64,000 nucleotides of DNA from Panorpa germanica (Eukaryota > Arthropoda > Insecta > Mecoptera > Panorpidae), in the NCBI GenBank assembly GCA_963678705.1, contig OY783216.1:12710001-12774000 (forward strand), written 5' to 3'. Both the position numbers and the translations under genes were made by a program. The notes under the pieces are model-generated. The model did not search any database. It worked only from the letters and a program-made list of their open reading frames with translations, and was not told where the DNA came from. Positions 56,635 to 64,000 of the stretch are shown here, one piece after another. How positions within the stretch are numbered: the first letter of the stretch is position 1; every line of letters begins with the position of its first letter.

Positions 56635-57316
56635 TTCGGCCTGGAATCCTGACTAGTAACTGTCCTCAGTTGCTCCTTCATCGTCCTTCATCCAGCAGTC
56701 CTTCACATTTTCCTGCTTTCTCCACGTCATAACGATCATTGCCTTTAATTTTCGTTATTTTGTATGGTCCTAAAAATGTAGCTTTAACTTTAGCTACTGT
56801 TATAAATTGTGTTCGTTCTATTGTCACTAAACTGTTCAGAGTATACTTTCTTGCTGCTTTACATTTCCCATTGTAGCTAGTCCTGTTTTCTTGCTGAATT
56901 TTTAAAATATTACCTTTAGCCTCTTCTCTCAGCTTTTTACGTTTATCTACAAACTTATTTTGTATTTCTTCTGAAATCAAATCGTTTTGTTTGGTTCGCT
57001 TATGAAACACTGGATTTTTGATTAATTTTATTGCACTTTGATTGTCAATTTTTAAACACACTTCAGCTTTAACACTTCTATTTATTTCACTGAATAATTG
57101 TCTTAACCAAATAGCTTCTTTTGAAGCTTCTGACGCTGCAACAAATTCTGCTTTTGTTGTTGATAGTGCTACTGATGTCTGTCGTCTACTGCTCCACGTT
57201 ATAGGTCCGTTACATAATTTGAAAACGTATCCAGTAGTCGATCTTCTTGTGTCTATGTCATTTGCGTAGTCTGCGCCAGAGTATCCTATCAGTGGATTGT
57301 TATTTTCTGTATACAT
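56635..57316 (-). pseudogene. Fused frame: copia RNase H joined to Gypsy integrase C-terminus
   Basis: One open frame (57316-56678) codes first for a copia RNase H ('GYSGADYANDIDTRRSTTGY', 'VALSTTKAEFVAASEASKEA', 'KIDNQSAIKLIKNPVFHKR') and from about residue 110 (near 56990) for a Gypsy integrase tail: 'LREEAKGNILKIQQENR', 'LNSLVTIERTQF', 'FLGPYKITKIKGNDRYDVEK'. The second half belongs to Gypsy-A, whose LTR follows at 56634; the first belongs to copia-3. The copia RNase H end and the copia 3' LTR are missing. The chimera probably arose by deletion or recombination between two neighbouring elements. Confidence 0.8.
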
Positions 57317-58084
57317 TACCCCCTAATTTTGTGTTGCTTTTAAGTAACACATTATCCTTTTGTCTGTTCTGGAATCTGCTAACCATGTTTACAGCAAACA
57401 TTATGTCCGGTCTCGCTGTAATCGCAGCAAACATGAGTGACCCTACGGCTTCACGGTATGGTATATCTTCAATTTGTTTTTCCTCAGCACATGTAGACAA
57501 TGTTGTGTTAGAATCTGCTGGTACACTTGTTGGTTTTGCATCTTTAAGTTTGAAGCGTTCGAGTAGCTTGTCTATGTAATTTTTCAAATGTACAAAGATG
57601 GTGTTCTGCTTTTATCACATTTGATTTCTAGACCAACAAAGTAACTAGGTTCATTTACTGTGGCATTGAATATTTTCTGCACTTCGTTCGTTATGTTTGT
57701 GAGTGTTTCTTTGCTCTTAGCTAATATTAGACCGTCATCAACAAACAACACTAGTATAACGAAATCCTCATTGAAGTTGCCGGTGTATACACATCTGTCT
57801 GCCTGACATTGTTCAAAACCAAAGGTTCTCAGAAAGTCGTTGAACTTCTTATTCCAACATCTGGGAGCCTGTTTTAACCCATATAACGACTTCTTGAGTT
57901 TCAGAACTTGCGGTGAAGTTACTCTAACTCCCTCAGGTGGCTTCATGTATATGTCCTCATCTAAGTCGCCATAAAGAAATGCTGTCTTTATATCGAACTG
58001 AGTAATATTTAATTTCTGTTTTACTGCAATTGCTAGGAGTATTCTTATAGTATCATATCTGGTAGTAGGAGCATAGGTTTCCAT
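57300..58084 (-). pseudogene. Copia-3 reverse transcriptase
   Basis: 58084-57584 reads 'METYAPTTRYDTIRILLAIA', 'QFDIKTAFLYGDLDEDIYMK' and 'LYGLKQAPRCWNKKFNDF', then the catalytic 'VLFVDDGLILAKSK' and 'PSYFVGLEI'. After a frame shift near 57590, 57587-57300 continues with 'YREAVGSLMFAAITARPDIM', the RT end. Both active-site aspartates are present. A short piece between this and RNase H seems deleted. Confidence 0.85.
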
Positions 58085-58159
58085 GTAATCGATCCCTTCG
58101 ATTTGTGCAAATCCTTTTGCACATAGTCTGGCCTTGTATTTATTTATTTTCCCGTCTGA

Positions 58160-59741
58160 TGCTCTCTTAATTTTGAATACCCATCTGGAATCTATTGCTT
58201 CTCGGTTGGGTGGTAAGTTTGTTACCTCCGAAACAATATTGTCACGTAATGCTAATAATTCTGTGTTTATGGCCTCTTTCCATTCTGTCCCATTTTGACT
58301 CTTTAACGCCTCTTCATACGAGTTTGGTATTTCCGCTTCAACAATGTTAAATTAGGTGAAACGTATTGGTTTTCTCGTATTACATCTCGGTCGATTTACC
58401 TGGTCGACTTCAGTTTCATTTCTTAATTCTGTTGTCTCATTTTCAATCACTTCTTCTTGATTGTTGATTTCTCCTTTTTCTTTTTCGATTGCTATTTCTG
58501 ACATCTGGGTTGGGTTTTCTCAGTCCAAATAATTACTTTCGTTGAATGTTACATTTCTGGATACTTTGATTTTCTTTGTGGTTGGATCGAACAGTCTGTA
58601 GTGTGACGATTCCTTTTTATAATCTACGAATAATAATTTCTTGCTTTTACTTTTCAGCTTCGTTCTAAGTGCATCTGGAATATGCATGAATGCGTCACAA
58701 CCAAAAGTTTTGCTATGGCTCAAGTTCATATGGTGTTGAATCTGTAATCTGTCTTGTTGCCGTTCTGTTGAGTATGTATACTGCTGTATTTACAGCCTCT
58801 GCCCATAAGTACATTGGTTTCTTGCTTGTGTAAAGCATTGATCGTGCACTTTCCATAATCGTTCTGTTATCACGTTCAGATCTCCCGTTCTGTTCTAGAG
58901 TATATGGTGCCGTAGTTTCCATTAGAATGCCTTTGCTTGAAAGGTAACTTTGAAACTCACTGTTGCAGTATTTTCTCCCGTTATCAACTCTCAGAATTTG
59001 CGGTCTGTAGCCAAATTTATTTTCGCATATCTTTCCGTATTTTCGAAAGCACGGTTAGACGTCTGATTTGTGTTTAATAAACTAAACCATTCTAAAGCCA
59101 GTATGGTCGTCTTTGAATAGTACATAGTACCTACAACCACTTACAGATGGTTCAGACAATGGGCCGCATACATCACTGTGTATGATTTCACCGGGTCTTC
59201 TCATTGTTTTGGTGTGTTTCTTGAATTTCAACTTTTGTTGCTTTCCTTGCTGACAGCCTTCACAGAAGAATTCGTTGGTGTTCTCAATATCCACTCCTTC
59301 CACTAACCCTTTTGTAACCATTTCGCAAAGAGTCTTAACATTCAGATGCCCCAATCTTTCGTGCCAAACTTGAAGATTTGACCTTACTGTAGTATGTGCT
59401 TTCATGGTAATTACAGTTTCGAATTGTAGCTTATACAAGTTGTTTGATTCTCGGATTGCACTGGTTACTAACATTCCACGGTCGTATATTTCCGCTGTCT
59501 CATTTTGCTTTACTATTTTCATCCCTTTTTTAGTTATCACACCTTCAGAGAATAAGTTCTTCCTCAGCTTGGGTATATACCAGACATTTGTAATTAATCC
59601 ATCCACATTTCTGCCTTTAATTAATTTCTTAATCTTTACAGTGCCAATGCCTTTTACAGGTACCTCTTCATTGTTGCCTAGTTTGACGGTGAGCCCCTTA
59701 CAGTCACTAAACGTATCAAAGAATTCACGTTTGTATGTCAT
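58160..59741 (-). pseudogene. Copia-3 protease and integrase
   Basis: The protease site reads 'WILYSGASTHMT' near 59770-59735, with Tyr where the catalytic Asp belongs. Next come 'LQVWHERLGHLNVKTLCEM' and 'CEGCQQGKQQKLKFKKH' (pre-integrase zinc region) and the integrase 'IHSDVCGPLS' (first Asp). A broken stretch near 59010 holds 'ILRVDNGRKYC' (second Asp), and 'LEQNGRSERDNRTIMESARS' holds Glu (58922-58713). 58729-58520 continues 'SKTFGCDAFMHIP'. At least three frame changes are present. Confidence 0.85.
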
Positions 59742-59757
59742 GTGGGTTGAAGCTCCG

Positions 59758-60566
59758 CTATATAGAATCCAATCTTCTTTGCTGATAGTCAGGTTGCATA
59801 TTTCTGCGTTGAAGGCCGTGATTACTATGATGTGGTTCCTCTACGTATTGGTTCGTCACCTTTCTACAATCTCTCGCGTAGTAACCCTTCCGATTACATT
59901 TAATGCATGAGACAATTTGCTTATTTCTTCTACTGTTCATTTCTGTTCTGCAATCCCTCGCGTAGTGACCCTTCGGGTTACAATTGAAGCACGTCACAAT
60001 TTTCTTGTTAATCTGCCTTCTTTCTGTATGTACTGTCATAGTAGTTGCTAGAGCGACTTCTCCTTCTTCTTCATATTTAATGAGATTCGCCTCCTCATCC
60101 AACAAACGTCCAGTTAAGTTGGCCATGTTCTGTTTCAAATCCTTTACTAACAACCATGCTTGCCTAAAGTTACGATACTTGGATGGTAGCGTACTCAATA
60201 CTTTAGTCATGATTGCAGTACCACTGAGAGTATCGCCTGACTCTCGTATCTGCTTACCAAGATTTTCCACTTTAGAAATGTGTTGCACCATCGTCTCGTT
60301 GAGTGCCATTTTGTATTGATGAAACCTCTCGTGAACTTATATCTTATTTGTTTCCGATTTCATCTCATAAATAGAACTAAGTTTGTCCATTATTTCCTTG
60401 GCCGATTCACAATTTTCGATTAGTGTAATTTGCCGTAGTTCCAGCTGGTTATGATGCACATCGCCGTTGCATCTTTTAACCCCTGGTTTAACTTCGGTGC
60501 CTGTTGAAATTTCCATTGCTGGTAGTTCTTACCACCAAATTTGACGATGCTAATACTGTTGGTCAT
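59758..60566 (-). pseudogene. Copia-3 Gag with two zinc knuckles
   Basis: ATG at 60566 opens 'MTNSISIVKFGGKNYQQWKF', a copia Gag start; a frame change before 60309 leads to 'LNETMVQHISKVENLGKQ' and 'LPSKYRNFRQAW'. Two CCHC knuckles follow, CFNCNPKGHYARDC and CIKCNRKGYYARDC (Tyr in place of the usual His in the second), apparently a duplicated knuckle. Confidence 0.85.
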
Positions 60567-60925
60567 CTTAATCTTGTTGTTCGAGCACAATCTTAATATC
60601 TAAGTAGTCTCTCACACACGAGGACTTATTAATCTTAATGTTCGAGCACAATCTGTTCATTAATGTCTAACAAGCACGTGCGAACTTATTAACGTCACCG
60701 TTTTTCAGCCCAAAAAGTATATTAATTTCAAAATAGTTTCGATGAACTTATTAATATTACTTTTTCTTCACCACAAACACAATATTAATGTCTAAATAGT
60801 CTCACAAGCACATGTGGACTTATTAATATCACCTTCGTTTGTTTCAAGATGGCTGCCTCACTTTTTTCTCAAAACCCTTATATCTTGTAATATATCTTTT
60901 AATCAATGTTGCAGAAGATCGTAAT
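60567..60925. other. Copia-3 untranslated leader
   Basis: The leader between primer site and gag. Near-repeats of 'cttattaat.tcac' with 'cacaa' blocks occur four times at roughly 60-65-base spacing (60625-60840). No coding frame. Confidence 0.5.
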
Positions 60926-60939
60926 CTGGGCCCATAACC
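60926..60939 (-). other. Copia-3 primer binding site
   Basis: On the minus strand GGTTATGGGCCCAG directly abuts the 5' LTR end. It matches the anticodon region of initiator tRNA-Met. Confidence 0.8.
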
Positions 60940-61227
60940 TGTTGTTAACTATTCTAGCAGAGTTTGAATAAAAGATTATAATTATAAGATGTATATTTAA
61001 TAAAAAGTATTCTGTATGTAGTATTAGCACTGGTTTCACAAAGAGCGTCCTTTCTGTACCGCGTTAGGATTCACAAGGTTTGTCTTGCCTCATGCGCCAT
61101 GACGAAGCACTCTAGGTACTTTTAGTTAGTGTGACCAATCGCAGATGGGTCATGTGTTTCTTGTACTAGTACTACGATGGTATCTACATTAATATCTACA
61201 CTGGTAACTTACTTTACTATGACAACA
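60940..61227 (-). repeat. Copia-3 5' LTR
   Basis: On the minus strand it starts TGTTGTCATAG and ends GTTAACAACA; TGTTG/CAACA are inverted tips. 288 bp. It is set by the primer site on one side and the inverted tip on the other. Confidence 0.75.
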
Positions 61228-61435
61228 CATATATTTATAATTGGTGGTGAATACAAAACTAATTATTTACTATAATTACAACAAAATCTATTATTTTTAT
61301 GTCTTGTTTGGTTTTTATTTTATCCCCAATCATTAATTCAAATGGTGTCATTTTAATACCTCTTTGATAAGTACTGTTCAGCATTAACTGTAGTTTACTT
61401 ACATGTTAATACCACTTACTAGGATCTGTTAGGGC

Positions 61436-62000
61436 TTACATTGTTAACACAGGTACAATAATTCCGTTTATTCGTTCAACCTGGCCATTACCCCTTGGTA
61501 CTCCTGTAGTTATTAACACATGTTCAATGTTTTTTGCAGTACAATAATCTTTGAAATCTTTTAAAGTAAAAGCTGTACCACTATCAAAAATTAACCTTCT
61601 TGTGTTTCCGAATACTTCTGCTATCACTTTCAATTTCTGTAATACTCCATCAGTGCCTGTTGATTTAGTAGGAAACAACCAAACAAATTTTGTAAAAGCA
61701 TCAACTATAGCGAGAATATGTTTATACTTTTTGCTTGTTGTTTGTAAAGGTCCTAAATGGTCTATATGTCATGTGTCTAAAGGTAAACCTACGTTAGGTA
61801 TAGAGTTTAAGTATCCTTCTACTTTACCTACTTTTCTGGTTGCTAGTATACATTCTATGCAATTATCTATACAGTTTTTAATCTTTTTAGCTAAATCATT
61901 AATCCAAAATTCCCTGTTAATTATTTTTTGACATTTATTCAAGCCACAATGTCCTATTTCCTGTGCTTTATGTATTATTTCTGATTGCATGTTACTTGAT
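61436..62000 (-). pseudogene. Gypsy-F integrase
   Basis: 61990-61769 is the zinc-binding region: 'EIIHKAQEIGHCGLNKCQKI' and 'CIDNCIECILATRKVGK'. After a break, the core reads 'ILAIVDAFTKFVW' near 61710 (first Asp), 'RRLIFDSGTAFTLKDF' (second Asp) and 'GVPRGNGQVERIN' (Glu). A stop near 61770 and a frame change break it. Confidence 0.8.
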
Positions 62001-62076
62001 ACTACTAACAGCTTTTGATCGTCATTTAACCTGTATAATAATTCATTTTCTATTATACACTTTCCTGCATAATTCT

Positions 62077-62298
62077 TTACTTGTATCGTCGTTTTCGGCT
62101 TCGAAAAATGCTTGACTGCGTTGACCTTATCCTTAGAGGAACATTGCCTTGTTTAATTACATAACCTAGGTCGTTCATTTCCTGGGCTGCCTGTATGACA
62201 TCCTTTTCTAACCTTTTATCCAGCTGCTCTTGAACATCTAGTAGATCTGCAGGTGGTAGTTTAAGTGGCCTAGATAATATGGGAGTATTATGTTTCAA
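62077..62298 (-). pseudogene. Gypsy-F reverse transcriptase entry fragment
   Basis: 'LSRPLKLPPADLLDVQEQLD' and 'LEKDVIQAAQEMNDLGYVIK' resemble the segment of Gypsy pol just before the RT palm. The catalytic part is not present; the frame passes into unrelated text before integrase. Confidence 0.5.
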
Positions 62299-62371
62299 TG
62301 TAATTATTATTTCACTTTAAAAGTTGAAAAACTCTTTTGGTTTGTAATTGTCTACTACTTCGTATATTATA

Positions 62372-62873
62372 TTAACAACATTTATACACATCAACAACAT
62401 CTAAAATATCATAAACACATTGACGAAAAGTTTCACCTGGTTTTTTAAACATTTGATAAAGCATTTTGTGCACCTGTGCACCATTTAAACTCGTATCGAA
62501 CTCATCGATCACATACGATTTAAATGTATCCCAGTTTATTATCCTGGTTTCAAAATTGACAAATTGTTTTGCGGTATCAGGTAACAATCGCTTGGCATAC
62601 AAATATCTGTACTTTGTATCTATTTCCGCCTGGTCACAGAAATCATCAAATTGTTTGATCCACAATTTGACATTTTTAAGTCCATCATATTTAGGTATAG
62701 CCAATTCTAAATCTAAAAACGTATAATTAGTTTTAATAACTGTTTCATTGTTTACAGACCTGCTATTCTGTTCTCGTTAATAATTCAGCACGATTTCCAC
62801 GTTTACTTAATCCAACGAAGCTAAGTTCTTGACGTAATTCTGCTACTGACAAGTTGTTTAATTTCTCCGTCAT
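62372..62873 (-). pseudogene. Gypsy-F Gag with an N-terminal SAP-like motif
   Basis: The ATG at 62873 opens 'MTEKLNNLSVAELRQELSF' and 'GLSKRGNRAELLTR', matching the SAP pattern (L.V.EL...L...GL...G.KA.L..R), a short DNA-binding motif. After a frame change, 62704-62372 reads 'LKNVKLWIKQFDDFCDQAEI', 'AKRLLPDTAKQFVNF' and 'QMFKKPGETFRQCVYDILDV', a Gypsy Gag capsid pattern. There is no zinc knuckle before the break. Confidence 0.65.
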
Positions 62874-63100
62874 TGTTTTATTTTTCACTGCTACAGATTG
62901 AAGTGCAATTACTTTGACGAGTTGATTGTACGCACTTGGAAGTTAAGATTATTCTTAGCTGAATAAGCTTGTTTCCTTATCTGTTAGTCAATAGTTCTGG
63001 TTCAATGGTTAAGAATATTCTTGACTGAATAAACTAGGTTTTTCCTTTATCATTGTTTTATTTGTCACTGCTACAGATTGAAGTGCAATTACTTTGACGA
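62870..63100. repeat. Direct repeat (51 bp, 180 bp apart) upstream of Gypsy-F gag
   Basis: 62870-62920 and 63050-63100 both start 'tcattgttttattt' and end 'gcaattactttgacga', with one difference. The first copy contains the gag start codon region (minus strand). A shorter related pair ('cttagctgaataagc' and 'cttgactgaataaac') lies between. This may be a leader duplication or an LTR remnant. Confidence 0.75.
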
Positions 63101-63515
63101 TATATATATATATTTTTTTTTTTATATTTATTTACTTATTTGCCTTGACTTTCTTTCGTCATAGCCACCAACAATCTATTTTAAATACATCTTTTATAAT
63201 TTATAATTTAATTTTACAAATTTATTAATATTTCAATATTTCACTAATTAATTTCCGTCCGTTCCACTGTATAATATCAATTTCTAGAAACCTTATTTAC
63301 GAAAAGACGCTATTTAATAATTATTATTTTATATGTTATTCTAATATGTATGCTCTTATATTATATTATTTTTATAATTTCGCTATTTTTTTCTTCCTCT
63401 TTCTATATTTTCAAATATAGAAAATTTATTTGAATCCGTCATGAATTTATTTCTTTCTTCATTTTTATTTTCACTAAAATTTTGTGATACTAATAATTTA
63501 GAGTTGGATTGAATT
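63101..63515. other. AT-rich stretch
   Basis: A short TA run, then strongly T-rich sequence. No gene was found. Confidence 0.5.
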
Positions 63516-63525
63516 TTTGGTACTT

Positions 63526-64000
63526 TTATGGACCTCTGAGAATTATTTTCTGTTTGTTCCTCGTCATTGTATTATAAGATCTAGGTGTAGAATTTGTAAT
63601 ATAATTAATGAAACTTTGTTCTTTCTCATTCTGTTTAGTTTCAATTTTATTATCATGTATATTATTTTGTTTTTTAATATTTTCCTTTTTACAGTTTCTA
63701 TCTAAATATGTTCTTTTTCTAATGGGTGCTGGCTTATATGATGGTATACTATTTTCACAACTTGTTAAATTTTGAGGAAAGTCCTTTTCATAATTAGATA
63801 ATATATCAAATCTTTTTTTTGTAGTTACAGCATACGAATTTTTGTCTTTCCAAATTTGAGGTATTTCAATAGCGGCTTCTTGATAACTAAGATTTCTGTT
63901 TCCCATTAAAATTTTTATTTCTTGTTGCCTTTTTCTTTCTTTGCAATTTTTATCAGTCGCATCATGTTCTTCATCACAATTTACACATTTTATAATTTCA
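63526..64000 (-). pseudogene. LINE ORF1 (Gag-like) fragment, running off the window
   Basis: Reading the minus strand from the window edge: 'IIKCVNCDEEHDATDKNC' is a CCHC-type knuckle, followed by 'RKRQQEIKILMGNRNLSYQE' and 'AAIEIPQIWKDKNSYAV'. A knuckle, then 'Q..I...M..N.S..EA', is the usual end of ORF1 proteins in I-, R1- and Jockey-like LINEs. 63526-63906 is open; the rest continues beyond 64000. The Lys/Asn-rich tail fits. ORF2, if present, should lie below 63520 but none was found there. Confidence 0.65.

Larger units (their letters stand above)
56990..61227 (-). mobile_element. Copia-3: Ty1/copia element lacking its 3' end
   Basis: On the minus strand: a 5' LTR of 288 bp (60940-61227), primer site, Gag, protease, integrase, RT and most of RNase H, in several frames. 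The 3' LTR is absent, and the element runs into Gypsy-A sequence near 56990. Confidence 0.87.
61300..62875 (-). mobile_element. Gypsy-F: decayed Ty3/Gypsy element
   Basis: Minus-strand order: Gag (62873-62372), an RT entry fragment (62298-62077), and integrase (61990-61436). RT core and RNase H are missing. No LTR pair was found. Confidence 0.75.

Overview
This is a non-bacterial, AT-rich window, almost certainly from an arthropod and probably an insect. It contains one intron-bearing host-type gene, copia and Ty3/Gypsy LTR retrotransposons, Jockey-type and other APE-type LINEs, a mariner, a probable SINE and many (TA)n arrays. I cannot name the species or order. There are no operons, ribosome binding sites, CRISPR arrays or rRNA genes. 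Apart from the host gene, nearly all coding matter belongs to mobile elements, most of them broken and several nested.

Layout. 1-2.5 kb: AT-rich sequence with a copy of an unclassified repeat ('repeat Z'). 2.7-4.2 kb: a decayed Gypsy gag/RT remnant. 4.7-10.0 kb: a Ty3/Gypsy element ('Gypsy-M') whose pol carries, between RNase H and integrase, a macrodomain of the OARD1/TARG1 ADP-ribose hydrolase type. 10.2-14.5 kb: an internally deleted Gypsy ('Gypsy-D') and two solo LTRs, packed among (TA)n arrays. 15.2-25.7 kb: four exons of a fibrinogen-related-domain (FReD) gene on the + strand; the 8.8 kb intron between exons 2 and 3 holds three LINE remnants. 26.3-27.9 kb: a tRNA-like SINE head and a mariner with three nonsense codons. 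29-35.6 kb: a decayed Jockey element split by an apparently intact copia (30589-34887) with identical 122-bp LTRs, a 5-bp target duplication and one 1312-codon ORF. 36-39.8 kb: another Jockey. 39.8-41.4 and 47.7-49.5 kb: repeat Z. 42.6-47.5 kb: a tyrosine-recombinase (Crypton-like) gene between clusters of a short GACGTC/GGCGTCC-type motif. 49.6-61.2 kb: copia and Gypsy elements on the minus strand, nested and partly fused. 61.2-62.9 kb: a Gypsy with a SAP-like Gag N-terminus. 63.5-64.0 kb: the end of a LINE ORF1.

Relations. The elements record an insertion order: copia-1 after Jockey-B, Gypsy-B after the Gypsy-A LTR, Jockey-A after repeat Z, and LINE-P and Jockey-C after the FReD gene. Three copia elements keep a primer site matching the anticodon region of initiator tRNA-Met. 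Several LTRs of at least two families sit directly inside (TA)n arrays. The best candidates for something little described are the macrodomain inside the Gypsy polyprotein, the (TA)n targeting, the internally deleted Gypsy derivatives that keep one reading frame, and the recombinase element with repeated end motifs.
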